Assembly: GCA_017631315.1 (NCBI GenBank) | Contig: JAGBTN010000005.1 | Location: 124,001-188,000 of the forward strand | Direction of reading: 5' to 3' | Origin: Bacteroidaceae bacterium | GTDB taxonomy: Bacteria; Bacteroidota; Bacteroidia; Bacteroidales; Bacteroidaceae | DNA length: 64,000 bases | Shown: in pieces, positions 1-12,200 of the stretch | Numbering within the stretch: position 1 is the stretch's first letter | Layout of the letters: each line of letters opens with the position of its first letter | Notes under the pieces: generated by a model | What the model was told of the DNA's origin: nothing | The model's database searches: none | The model's input: only the letters and a program-made list of their open reading frames with translations | Position numbers and translations under genes: made by a program

Positions 1-3000
1 GTAGTGGCCAGGTCGAATTTGGCATAGCCGGTGTAGGAACGCGCCACGCCAGTGCCGACACCGCCGGAGTACAAGATAAACTCAAACTTATAGCAGCTGC
101 CGATACCATAAGTGGCGTTGTTTGTCAACCGCTTGTAGGTTTCGCTAAAAGCAATGGGGAAATTAACATTATTGCCGAAATTAACGCCGGCGTCCTGTTT
201 TTCACGGTTATATGTGATGGAGGTGCCGCCGAAGCCAGCACCGTAGTACTCGCCGAAGGTGCTGCCCTTGGCGTGGGTGGTCACCGTCTTGCCTGCCGCC
301 ATGTCGCCGAACTCCGGGCCGCCGCAGTAGAAGTCGACGAAGCTGTTGTTCATCGTGATATCGATGTTGCCCGTGATGCGCGCCGAGGCCGACGTGCCGC
401 CGCCGAAGAACTTGTAGATGCGCGCATGGTCAATCTTCGCCGTGACGTTGACGCCGTTGGTGTTGGGGTTCTCCATGTAGGCGCCCAGCCATTTGTGGAT
501 TCTGCCGCCGGCACCCCAGAAATAGATGTTGGCGCCCGTGGCCGTGGCTCCCGCGCAGTAGCCCGTCATGTAGCATTCCTCTATCTCGCCGCCGGTGACA
601 ACAATTGGGCGGATGGTGGTCACGTAGGCTTTGTCGGTGTGAGAACCGGGATAGAGTTCCTCCACGTAGGCGTTGCCGCCAATCTGCTGGTAGCTCAGCT
701 TGTAGGCATTGTTGTTTCGTGCACGGACAATCTGGATGAAGTAGCCGCTGTTGGCTATCCAGCGATTGTTGCCGTAGCCGTTGTCACCGGCACTGAAGTC
801 ACTGTCGTTGATCTCGCACTCGCTCATGAAGCTGACGCAGGTTTCGGTCAGCTCGAACCAACCACGGCCGTGCCAGATGCCGATGGTGGGATAAGGCGTA
901 CTGCCGGTGACGCGCTCTGCCATACCCATGCCGATGTTTGGCACGAAGTCGAAGCGTATGGGCGGTATCGGGGAGCGGTCTGTTCTATGATAGGAATACC
1001 AGCCATAATCAGGCTCCTGATTGTTGTCCTCGTCCACACTCATGACGGTGCAGGCTTTGGCGGTATTGAAGATTACCGCGTCTTTCCCCTGGTTATAGTG
1101 GTAGTTGCCTACCAGCACGATGGCCTGCGAGTGCGGGTTGGTGCTGTTGGCCATGTCACGGACCAAATCGCTGAGGTTGGTATAGACGGTCCGTCCGTGG
1201 TAGGTGGTAGGAACTTGATAGGCAAGGTCGGTCTGTCCTTCGTAGTTGGTGTTGTAGCCGAAGTCGGCGCGCGCGTCGCTCAGATAGAAAGCATTGGCAA
1301 AGTTGGCCTCGATGCTGATGGCCGTCACGCCGTAGGGCACGATGTAGTTGCCGCCCTGGGCAAAGATATAGGGGTTGGTGGTGGCGTTGTAGATGTCCTT
1401 GGCCGTGCAGTCGCGGTCGGCAAAGTTGTAGTTTGTCAGCGAGCCTGCCGTGCCGCCGGAGACGGAGGTTATCTTCCAGCCGGTGCAAATCTTACTGTAG
1501 TCGCGCGTCCAGCCTTCAAACTCGTTGGCAAAAGGCAGGACCACCTTTCCCCAGGTGAAGTCGTAGCGCAGGGTGTCCATGTCGGTGATGGGCAGGTCGC
1601 AAGAGTAGCTGCTGCCATTGATGCTGACATTGACTCTGAGGTTGCCGCCGTTGCCCATCTCGGTGAGCTTCTTGCCGGCGAAGTCTTCGGAAGTGGTGGG
1701 CAGGTTGGACGCTATTTCTTCTGTGGTCTTCTTCGTGTCGGTCTCCCACGGCTCGATGATGGGATAAGGCGCCACCTCAGGCTTCAGCACCCAGTGGCCT
1801 ATCTCGGCCACCTGGACTGCCAACGGTGCATTGGTGCCGGTGCCGAAGAGGAAGTAGGCGGCCAGCTCGCGATGCGTGTTCTGGATGTGGCGGTAGAAGG
1901 GGAAGCGCGTCAGGAACACGTCCTTGTCGATGGCCAGCTGGTCGTTGTAGGCCGTGTACGTGAGGTTCGCACGAGAGCGGTAGTAGTTGTATTCGGTCAG
2001 CTTCTGCTGGTTGTCGGTGTGGTTGCCGCCATAGACGGGCGAGCGGTTGGTGCCGGAGGTGAGGTCACCGTACATCATGCAGTTGGTGATGCGCACACCC
2101 GTGGTGTTGACGGTCGTGGTGCCGCTGATGGTGCCTTGGTTGCGGCCCACGATGCCGGCGGCATAGTTACCGCCGCTGACGCTGGCATAGTTGTAGCAAT
2201 TCACCACGCGGACGTTGGAGTCCCAATCAATCAGTCCCACCAGTCCGCCGGCATTGGTCGAGCCGCTGACGCTGCCGCTCAGCACGCCGCAGTTATAGAT
2301 CTTTGCTGACCCCGTGGCAGTGCCGCATACGGCGCCCACCGTCTCACCGGAGATGCTGATGTCCTTGAACCGGACGTTCTTCACCGTGCCGCCGTTCAAG
2401 GTCGTGAAGAGCGGCGCCCTAAGGCGGCTGATGGTGTAGTAGCCGCCGTCGAGTGTGCCGCGGAAGGTGGTGACGCCGGGAGTGCCTGTGGCATCACCCG
2501 TCAGACGGTAGTTGCCGTCGGGATTCGTGATTTCTGAGAGTGAGGATATCTCCTGGAGGACAGCTCCCGTTGTAACTTCATATTCATATGGTCGCGCACA
2601 TGTACCGCTTTCTGTCTCAGCACGAGCTACGCCATTGGCAAGATTTATATAATAGGAGGTGTTATTATTATAGCGATTATAAACATAAGTGCCGTTTGTA
2701 CGCCAGCGATAATTATTATTATTATTATTATTGTTAGGAACATTGGTGGCCAGAGCTAAATCAGCATCGGGAGCACCAAGGAAATACCTCGTGCCGTTTA
2801 CTGTCTGGAACAGATAACCATACGTATTGTTATTATTCAGAGTTCCTGCTGTTGTACCAGCCGTATTCGAGGCACAACTCCAAATACATGTTGTTGGATC
2901 AAAAGTTGTAACGCGCTGTACAGCGGTTGTACCATTACGTGCGAGGTAATATGTCGTACCACCATTGACGTATGCCAATACATAGTCGGCAGCCCTGGCT

Positions 3001-3095
3001 CCTGCTGCTGCAAGCAGGAGTGCAAGCGTGAAGAAAAACTTGGTTGATATTCTTCTGAGCATTGTATGTTGTTTTCCCATATCGTTGATTTTCAT
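1..3095 (-). CDS. very large secreted surface protein, 3' part outside the window
   Basis: An open frame of about 1,031 codons runs on the minus strand from an ATG at 3095 to the window edge with no stop. The 3095 start is preceded by AAGGA; in-frame ATGs at 3080 and 3062 are alternatives. A signal peptide follows (MLRRISTKFFFTLALLLAAA, then GARA before ADYVLA), without a lipobox. The first ~200 residues are Asn/Tyr/Thr rich and carry a run of eight Asn. After this comes a GLUG-like stretch (DGGYYTISRL, then VKNVRF and YNCGVLSG type strands), as in bacterial beta-helical adhesins. Near the window edge FGGG and GAGFGG motifs resemble the repeats of the 3,850-residue protein just upstream. It lies 120 bp downstream of that gene on the same strand, so it is probably the last or next gene of the fibre operon. 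Adhesive or structural surface role is inferred; no enzyme motif is seen. Confidence 0.75.
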   Translation of the reverse strand, partial: MKINDMGKQHTMLRRISTKFFFTLALLLAAAGARAADYVLAYVNGGTTYYLARNGTTAVQRVTTFDPTTCIWSCASNTAGTTAGTLNNNNTYGYLFQTVNGTRYFLGAPDADLALATNVPNNNNNNNNYRWRTNGTYVYNRYNNNTSYYINLANGVARAETESGTCARPYEYEVTTGAVLQEISSLSEITNPDGNYRLTGDATGTPGVTTFRGTLDGGYYTISRLRAPLFTTLNGGTVKNVRFKDISISGETVGAVCGTATGSAKIYNCGVLSGSVSGSTNAGGLVGLIDWDSNVRVVNCYNYASVSGGNYAAGIVGRNQGTISGTTTVNTTGVRITNCMMYGDLTSGTNRSPVYGGNHTDNQQKLTEYNYYRSRANLTYTAYNDQLAIDKDVFLTRFPFYRHIQNTHRELAAYFLFGTGTNAPLAVQVAEIGHWVLKPEVAPYPIIEPWETDTKKTTEEIASNLPTTSEDFAGKKLTEMGNGGNLRVNVSINGSSYSCDLPITDMDTLRYDFTWGKVVLPFANEFEGWTRDYSKICTGWKITSVSGGTAGSLTNYNFADRDCTAKDIYNATTNPYIFAQGGNYIVPYGVTAISIEANFANAFYLSDARADFGYNTNYEGQTDLAYQVPTTYHGRTVYTNLSDLVRDMANSTNPHSQAIVLVGNYHYNQGKDAVIFNTAKACTVMSVDEDNNQEPDYGWYSYHRTDRSPIPPIRFDFVPNIGMGMAERVTGSTPYPTIGIWHGRGWFELTETCVSFMSECEINDSDFSAGDNGYGNNRWIANSGYFIQIVRARNNNAYKLSYQQIGGNAYVEELYPGSHTDKAYVTTIRPIVVTGGEIEECYMTGYCAGATATGANIYFWGAGGRIHKWLGAYMENPNTNGVNVTAKIDHARIYKFFGGGTSASARITGNIDITMNNSFVDFYCGGPEFGDMAAGKTVTTHAKGSTFGEYYGAGFGGTSITYNREKQDAGVNFGNNVNFPIAFSETYKRLTNNATYGIGSCYKFEFILYSGGVGTGVARSYTGYAKFDLAT
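2712..2735 (-). repeat. AAC(AAT)7 trinucleotide run coding for eight asparagines
   Basis: Seven uninterrupted AAT codons follow one AAC codon inside the partial giant gene. Length change by slippage would stay in frame, adding or removing Asn residues in the exported N-terminal region. Confidence 0.9.
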
Positions 3096-3137
3096 TGTTT
3101 CCTTGTTGTCTGTGTGTCGTTAGGAAATCACTATAGA

Positions 3138-3203
3138 GAACTTTGTGAACTTCTCTGCAGAACTTTGCAAAGTTCTCTGCAGAAGTTTACGAAGTTCACT
3201 GGT
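3138..3203. repeat. three tandem 22-bp palindromic units
   Basis: The gap between the two giant genes holds three head-to-tail 22-bp units at 3138-3159, 3160-3181 and 3182-3203. The middle unit contains the perfect palindrome GAACTTTGCAAAGTTC. The first (GAACTTTGTGAACTTC) and third (GAAGTTTACGAAGTTC) are degraded copies of it. Units are separated by TCTCTGCA-like spacers. The array could fold as stacked hairpins in the transcript (terminator or mRNA stabiliser) or act as a protein-binding site. There is no T run after it on the minus strand, so simple intrinsic termination is not obvious. Confidence 0.8.
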
Positions 3204-3215
3204 GATGTTTTTCGA

Positions 3216-6200
3216 CTATGCATTTCTTCCTACTGATAGTTTCTTCTTGTTGACGATGTAGATGCCCGGTTCGGTCTGTGTCTCGATGGTTTGTCCGGGT
3301 TGGATGGTGAAGACACGGACTACGGAGCCGGCTGTGTTGACGATGCGTACTTCTGTTGCCTCGAGGAGTCCGGACTTGACATAGATGCAGCCACGGCGTG
3401 CGAAGATATGGAGTTGGCCCTTGAGTTCTTCGCCGGGTTCTGTCTGCTCTTCGTCGAGTCCTGTCTCTACGCTGTTGAAGGTAATGGCACGGGTTGCTCT
3501 CGGTGCGCCGTGTTCCTTGACTCCGCTACCTGCTGCGGCGAAGTACGGACGGAAGGGCACTGCCGGTGTCTGGGCGTCGGTCAACTCGTAACTGCTGCCT
3601 TCGGCATTGAGCACATACGCGCCTGCGTCTATTGTAGCGTTCAGATAGTTCGGTGTAAAGACGTAGCCGTTGTGTGTGCTTGCTGCAATGCCGCTGTTCA
3701 TCTCCTGGTCGCTCACGCCGATGATGCCACCGGCGGGCGATGCGAAGGTGATGATTTGTGCATCGAGTGCTTCGACATCGACCAAAGAGTGAGCAGGCAC
3801 GAAGGAGCCGCTGAGGTCGAACTCGTAGTAGGACGAGCCTGGCAGGCCGACGATATAGGGCATGCCTCCCTGTGAATAGGGATAGTCCGTATAGGTCTTG
3901 CTTGCGGCATAGTACTTCTGCTGATAGTCGTCGGTATTCTCGTCCTGACGGTCTGCACCGGAATACTGGTAATAGTAATCCCAGAGGAAGGTGTTGGTGT
4001 ACTGCTTCTCGTTGGCTGCTGCCTCGGGATAGCCGAAGGTGGCCTCGTAGATGTTGGCATTGCCCTCCTTGTATGCGCCGCCTTCGTAGCGACGGAGCCA
4101 GTACTCGTGGCCGGACTCATAGCCTCTGTCGAACTTGGTCGTATCCTTGTCGTAGAAGTGTGTGAGTTCGCCCTTTGTCTGTGTGGTAACCAGTTCTGCA
4201 TCGAACGGCAGGCTGATGCCTATCCAGCCCTTGCTGGTGCGTACAGGTGTCGGGTCGTTGCTCCACTCTATCTCGACGTAGTTTTCGGGTTCACGCTGAT
4301 ACCACATTCTCTTGTCGGCAGCAAAGCCGTATGCAATGGGTGCGTTGAAGTCCTGCTTGTCCACGAGGAAGTGATCGACATCTGTGGCATAGGTATAGTC
4401 TGTCTCGCCATCGGCAATGCTTGTTGTTGCCTGCAAGACGGCGTGACCCTTGATGGCATCGATGTCGGCCTGCTTCTGTATGGCAACCGTACGGTAGTCG
4501 GCATTGTCCTCGGCATAAGCGAGGTCGCGGAAGTAGCCTACAAGCACATCGTGCGTCTGTGTGTTCTTCGTATTGGCAATATCGACAGACGGTGTGTAGG
4601 CCAACAGGTTCTGCGTGAGGCCACTTGTGCGGATGGCATCGAGACGCTCGTAGTCGAGCAGCGGTGCATATTGGTTGCTGCGGTCCTTGAAGTCGGCAGG
4701 CAGACCTGCCACTGCACCCTGATAGCCCTTGGTGTCGCCATTGGCACCTGTGAAGTCGATGGCTGTCATCTGTGCATGCGGCTGAGTAGTGTAGTCGACA
4801 CCATTGATGTTGAAGTTGAAGTTGCTGGTGAAGACTGCATGAGCATTGAACATTGCGCTGCGTCCGTAAGTGCCGTTGCGGAAGTATGCCGGTGCACGGT
4901 AAACGCGATTCGCACTGGTGTTGGCAATATCGTTGATGAGCAAACCATTCTTGCTGTTGTCCACCAAGTCGCCATTCTGTGTGCTGTAGGTCTTGGCTAT
5001 TGCAGCGGGATGCCATTCGTGGGCAATATCGTTACCAGCATTGTTGGTCAGGAGTCCGTAGGTCAACTTCTGTCCGAAGAAGAGATAGTCATCCGGGTAA
5101 AGTGGCAGATAGCCTGCAGTGGCATTGTAGCGCAAGTCGTCGGTAGTAGGCTTGAGCCCCTGGGCAAAACGGAAGTCGCCATCGCTGTAATACTTCGTTA
5201 CATAGTCGTTGTAGGCTTTCGGATAACTGATTTCGTGTATAACGTCCTCGAGATACTTGTCGCCCGTTTCTTCGTCTGTTTTCTCTACACTCTGCTTCGT
5301 GCCATCGGGCAAACGATAGAGCGTGCGGGCTGTGTCTGCTGTGGCAACGTTGCCAAACAGACGATAGCGTGCCTCGAGATAGTAGCGGTTGAGGTCGTAG
5401 GCAACACCACCATTGACGAAGTCTTCGACCGTGCGAGGCTTTATCTCCTCGTTGATGCTTGCAGCAAAGCCATTGGTTGCGGGATAGTAACTGTTGAGTA
5501 TGACAGCATCGGGTTCAGGCTCGGCATAGACAGCCTTCTTTCCGTTGGGTGTGCCGGTTGTCCATATCCAGCAGTTCTCTACTCTGCCCTCGCCAGTATT
5601 GGCAATACCACCGGCAGTGAACGTACCCATAACACCTGTGTTGTAAACCTCGCCACAAAGCTTGCCGAAGATTGAGTTGTCGAGGCCACTGATGGTACGG
5701 CCATTGCCATGGAAACGACCACCGAAGCAACCGTCGGTATCGTTGCCGATGGGGGTCCAAGTCTTTTCCCATGATGCAACACCACCGCCATACTCAATGT
5801 CGGACGACAGATAGAAGTCGAGATTCTTGGCTCCGGTGATGTCACGACCAGGAATGCCATTCACCTCAAACATATATTCTTTGCCATACGAAGTGTTCGT
5901 GATGTTGAACACCTCATGCAGAGCATCGAGTTCGGAAGAATATGTGTCAGTACCTGTCTCGAAGATGTTGTTGCCAATGTAAATCTTCGGGTCGCGGTCG
6001 TTGTCGCGATGGTTGATATACATGTGGTTCGGGTCGGTAATGACGTCGCTCATGCGTTGATAGTTGGCAACCTTGACCTGAACAGGGTCGGAGAAGGTTT
6101 TGCCCAAACGTGTCTCTGCGTAGTATGCTACCCAATAACCGTTCTCGTAGAAATAGAGAGGCTCAATATTATTGAGGAACTTATGTCCGTTGCGATGACG

Positions 6201-9200
6201 GTTGGCATCCGACTCGTTGGCATAAATCTCCCATCCACCAGAGAGGATTGGGAATGCACCCTCCTGCACGGGAGGTACTTCGAGAGCCAAAGGTTCGAGA
6301 GGCAAGATGAGGTCGGGCTCCTCGAGTTGGCCAATGATAGGATTACCACTGAGGAACTTCACACGCAAATTGATGATATGCTTCTCTACACGGGTCTCGT
6401 AGTCGGAACCATCGTCGTCGCACTCGGTATAAGTGTATTCGTAGATTGCTGTCAGGTAACGGTCCTTCTGCAAGGCATTGATGTCGGCACTGACAGGAAC
6501 ATAGAGTGTTGCCTCCTCGATAGGCGTCTCACCCTGGACGTCGAAATCGACCTGACAGTTGGGAATACTAATGATGGCAGAAGAATTGATGATAGTGCCC
6601 AACTCGACAGAAGAGCCCTTTTCATATTTATTTCCTTTAAGGTCATGGAATGTACTCAACTCTTTGTCGTCAACACTCTGCACACCCTCATATACCGTAT
6701 AAGGATTGATGCAGAAATAGAACTTGTTGTTATCTGTCGGATGATACTGCTCCTTTGTGATAATAACCTCCTGAACATTCTTTTGCAACAATTCTGACAG
6801 TTCGGAATAATCTTTAGCCGTGATAGACTTACCTGCATTGTACATCACACCAGCTACGTCGAAGGTCTCCTTCACTATAAACGTGTGATAATTGCCATCC
6901 GCATACACTTCATCGTCTGCACCCTTAAGATGAGCATCGCTGATAGAGAACTGTGCATAGTTCTTGCGGTCGTTAGGCAGACTCTCAAATTCAACGTTCT
7001 TCAATTCATCGGCTGTGCTGATGGTGTGTATAGTTCCCTTATCATCGACATACTTAAATCCGCTGCCATGGTAGGTAGCTGTGTAGTCGAGCGATGTCGG
7101 ACGCGAATACTGAGGCAGAGAGTGCTCGGCATCGTAGTTGTCGTACACTGAAATGGCCGGGTTGCGATTGGTGCCGCCTGCAGTGTTGACGTAGTTCTCG
7201 ATTTCCGAACGGTTGTTGTATGTATAGCCATTTTTGCTATCGTATTTTTTGTAGAGCAAGGCGTCTAATGCATCGAAGTTGTAAGAGAAGTGCTTACGCT
7301 CCTCTGGCAAGAGTTGACAGAAATCTACACCATTGTAGTTGTTGCCTTTTTTATAATATCTTCCTCCCCAGGAACCCTCCTCAACACAATAGTAAGCTGG
7401 CTGGAATTTATCCTTCAGCGAAGCATCCCAACTATTCCATTCTGCATAAGGAACCAATTCGTCGAGAACTCGATAATCGCCCTCCGCTACAAGCACTGTA
7501 CTTACGCAGATGTATGCCTCATCGAAAAGGGCCTTGTCTGTATTCTTTTCATCGTTCACGAAACTCTTGTAGTCTGCCTGACATATCGGCATTCCCTTCG
7601 ATACTGAAACAAGCATGCCGTTGATATAAACCTCGCAGTCCTCCTTCGCAATATAGGTACTATCGAATTTCGCTTGCGTTGCTAGTGTTCCACCTTTCAC
7701 CTCTTCTGTCTGCATATCGAAGACACTCTTGGAGATGATGGCCTCCTTCTTAAAGTAACGTTGTCCGTATGTACCGTCAGCATTACATGTGAATGTGGCA
7801 CTCTTGACGTATGTCTCCTTTTCGGAGTCTGAAAGTTTTTCCCAATCACTCTTCTTTTTAGGAGTGGCTGACGTTGAACTGATAAGCGTATAGTAGTCGT
7901 CCCACTTTGAGGGGTTAGAATAGTCGATGGAAAGCACATAACCGTTAGCACCATCCACTTCATTGAGCAAACTGAATGCTTCGCTGACATTCAGCGCGCC
8001 ACCAACTTCGCCTAAGGCGCCAAGGTCGTCCGTACCAACCAAATCCTTGATACGATTGTAAACCTCTGTGGTCACGGCCTGACCTGGATAGAAGGTTTCA
8101 CTGCCTACAGTAATCTGATAGTTACAGTAGTAACCATCGGTTATGAACTTCTTACGGTCGGTCGTGCTGGCCATATACCAATCCCAATAACTGATGGGGT
8201 CGCCCTGACCATAGGTCTTAATGATGCTGTTGTTGATAAGTGACAACGAATCGGAACGAACATTGTCGGGGTTGGCAGCATCGAAGGAATACTCCAACTC
8301 GCTGGGATCGGCATAGAGTCCGGGTACTATGTTGAGCAAACGCAACTTCGCATTGCCTTGAACAGACAGAGTGAGCGGAATACTGATTTCAGTACTGTAG
8401 GCTTCTGCAGCACCGGTATATGCAGACACAAGTTGTTCGTAAATATAGAACTCACCACGGATGTACCAATAGTGTGCGGGAGATGCATTCTTTCCTACAT
8501 ATTCTTCGGACCTCGGATAACAATCATCGACAATGCGCTTCATGGAATGGATGAAGTTACCAGATGTCTGCATCTTATCCTTGGCAGTTGCTGCAGCGTA
8601 TTCGAAAGCACGATTGGTAATAACATTCTTGTTTGCAGAAGACAGCACATGAGCATAGGTTTTTGTATAATGTGGTTCGCCATGAATGTTCTGGGCATAG
8701 ACATAGCCACCACCTTCACCCGGGCTGACATTGAGCAAGTCTAGTTCGATGACACCAGTAACAGGACCATAAATCTTGTTGCCATTGTTGTCGAAGCCTT
8801 TTACCAATTCCAGGAACACACCCGATGCAAGTGCAATCTTGTTGGGAGATGTTCCGTTGTTACGATTACTTTCATTTATATGCTCTTGCTTCCACTCATA
8901 GTAAGTAGTCGTTCCGTCGGCTTTATCTTCTTCACTACCTGTTATACGTATGGCAGCATCTTCGCCTGCGAAATGCACATCGGAGGTAACACTTCCGAGA
9001 AGCTTTACCACATTGTACATGCCAAAATAACATCCGTGAGTACCGTTCTGATTGAGCGAAAGTTCACCGACACGGTTGATAGTATAATGGGTATAGTCGG
9101 CTTCCGTTTCATCCTGAGCACGGTCAATGGCACCACGCAAGACAAGGCGGCTACCCTTGATGCCACAGAAGTCGCATCGCTGTACAGTGTTGATACAGCG

Positions 9201-12200
9201 ACCTTCGTTGATAATATAGTTCATGGCCTCCCAGTTGCTACGCTCGTCCTCGGGAAGACGATTATATTCTTCGCTCAAGATGACATCGCCCTTCGTATAA
9301 CTACCTTCCTTGTAGTCTTCCTTACATGTGTATTTGGTTACATAAAACGACTTCTGACGTTCTGTCAACTGATTATAATAGTCTGCATCTGCGTTCATTT
9401 GCAGATTGTAAAAGTCTGTACCGTAATTGGTAATGTTCAACTCGCGATAACCATCAACAAAGGTAAGGTTGCCATCACCATAAAGACCACCTACACCATC
9501 GTCACCAATAGTGACAAGGTCTCGACTAAAGGCATCGACTACAGAAGCCGTAGCATTGCCATAAACCGTATTGGCAAATGCCATTACCTTGTCGGTACCT
9601 GCCGAAACGTTACCACCGGCAAAGACAGCATTGTGAATGGTGACACCTATCTGGTCTATTTTCTTCCATGTATCCTTGTCTGTATCATTACCCGTCAGTT
9701 GGTTAAGAGCCTCGGTTTCGATGTATGAACCTGCCGCATAAGTCTTACCACCTACTTCAACATCTTCAAGGGCCTTACCCCATACCTTTACTTCGACATG
9801 AGTATCTTCACTTAAAGTCTTATTCGTCACATCGGTGTAGTACCAACCCTCATATTCTCCGTCGCCTCGCACACCTTGCTTGACGCCGTTGACACTATAG
9901 ACAAAACCGATATTGCCTCCGCCAAAGACATTGCCTACTCCTTCGGCAACACCTTCTGCAGTACCGATTTCACCTCGGTGGATTCGGACATCTGTAGTAC
10001 CGAAGATATAGCCATTCGTGTTGTCGTCGGGAACTTCTTCTGTTCCCCAGTTATTGAAACCACGACCACCACCGAAGACATCTTTCTCTACATGGCCGCC
10101 ATACATTATTACATGTGTCTCGCCAGCCTTGTATTTTTCTATAGTCTCACCTTCTTCGCCTATGATACGGCTACCGCGTCCGACAGCACCAATCTCGCCA
10201 CCACCATAAAGGCTGTTGCGCACATGGCCACCATACATTTTGACGTTTGTGGTATCTACATCACTGTATCTGGCAAAGCCGGCGCCAAAGATGTTACCGG
10301 CACGCTTGAACAAAATCTCATAGTTCGGATCTGTCATGTCGAGGTCTGGAACATATGCTCCATCTTCGTAACGATAGCCCACATAACCATTATATAGAGA
10401 TATGTTTGAAGTACCAAATACAGGACCGCCTTCGCCACCACCATATGCGTTTCTTCTTACAACAGGAATGCCATTATAGAAATCGGCATCGGCTGTGCCC
10501 TCCGGCAGACCAATAACAACGTTTGTGACACCAAGGATGTCGTTCTCTGTGTCGGTACCCGCAGGATGATAACCTACAGGACCTTCCCAACCACCACCAT
10601 AGACATTACGTGCTGTACCGCCCTTGATATAGGCTGTAGCAGATGCCGTAAATTCCGGAATGTCACTATACTTGTGTTTCAAGTTTTTGACTGCACCTGT
10701 CGTACCGGCAGCATAAAGGTCTTTTTCGACCGTGCCGCCAAGAAGGTCTATGTAGCATGTGCCGCTTACTGTGGCAGAAGTAGTAGCCTCGCCATCGACA
10801 GTGATATGCTGTCCGTAACCACCACCATATGCATAATTCTTAACGATTGCTCCCTTGTGAATGTGAACATTGGCATTGCTCTTTTCTGCATAAGCAGAAC
10901 CATAGTCTTTGTACAACTGATTGACATGCGCCAAAGGATTATCCAGTCCGCCATGGTCTGTCGTGGTGTCTGCATCATAGCCGCCACCAAGGAGCAGGCT
11001 CCAATCTTTTGCCTTTGCCTTTTCTGTGATACTCTCTTTGTTGAGTACGTCACCACCATAGCCACCACCAAAGACTTCCCAAACTTCTGCGCCATCGTTC
11101 AGGTTTACCTCTGTATATTGCGACCATGAGTTCTGGCCATAACCACCACCATAGACAGAACCTGTTGTCAGTCCATGTACTTCGTGCATGTACTGTACTG
11201 GCTTCGTCACATTAACAAAGCCATAAAGCGTACGACGATAGTTATTGTTACCACCATATATATAATGTAGGCGAGCGTCCTCACTATGATAGTTTACATT
11301 TGCTTCATATACGTCGCAGACATCAGTATTGGACTGTCCATAAGCACCACCATAGAGGCTATTCATGGCAATAGTGGAACCTTTGGGTACATTGACAATC
11401 GTACGACGCGTTACACCTGCTCGGAAACTGCCACCATAAGCACCACTGTTCTGACCGCCAATCTGGCCACGTACCAAATCGACTACAGCGGCAGCAACAA
11501 CACCTGAACTATTCTCACTTGCGTCTGCCACAGCGACTCCCATGCCAAGACCACTGGCATCGCCAGAGCCAAAGACTTCCATTGCCTGGAAATAGGTCAT
11601 GTCCTGTGGGATGTCAATAAGAACGTAACTCTGGTCCTGGAACTCGTTCTGCTTCTGGAAAGAAACAGAGGTGGCGGCATAGCCTTGACCTGCACCATAG
11701 ACACGAGCAACCTTGTTTGAGGCGTTATAACTGGATGGTTTGAAATTGACAAAAGCATTACCTACATGAGGATATTCCGACACATGATCCTTGTACGATT
11801 CGGAATTATAGTCGTAAGATGCTTTTGCGCCGCCAAAGATGTAATTCACACTTCCCTGATTGTACTCAATATATGCTGATGCCTTCAGGGTGTTGTTATT
11901 ATACACCATGCCATTTGCCTCGGGACTAACCTTCGAGGAGAAATCGGTTGGGGTTTGTATCCTGCCACCAAAGTCATTGGCTCCATATACATTATTTATA
12001 ACTGTGGGGAAGCCATTTGTACCAATATATACTTCTGTATGACCAACCACATCGGCATTACATGCACCGCCAATGACATCATAAGCCGTACCACCATCGA
12101 GGTTCACTGTCGTATTGCCACTAACCGGACCTTCAAAACCACCGCCATAAAGTTTACCGGCATTACTGTTGTCCGAGAAATTGACCGTTGTATGGCCATT

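Noticed and set aside
273-2309. Long plus-strand frame of 678 codons
   Set aside because: It is antisense to the partial giant gene and is Val/Ala/Gly rich with no domain or signal. The minus strand has a clear signal peptide and adhesin-like sequence.
4107-5675. Plus-strand frame of 522 codons
   Set aside because: It is a shadow of the 3,850-residue gene; Cys/Val/Ile-rich composition and no recognisable motif.
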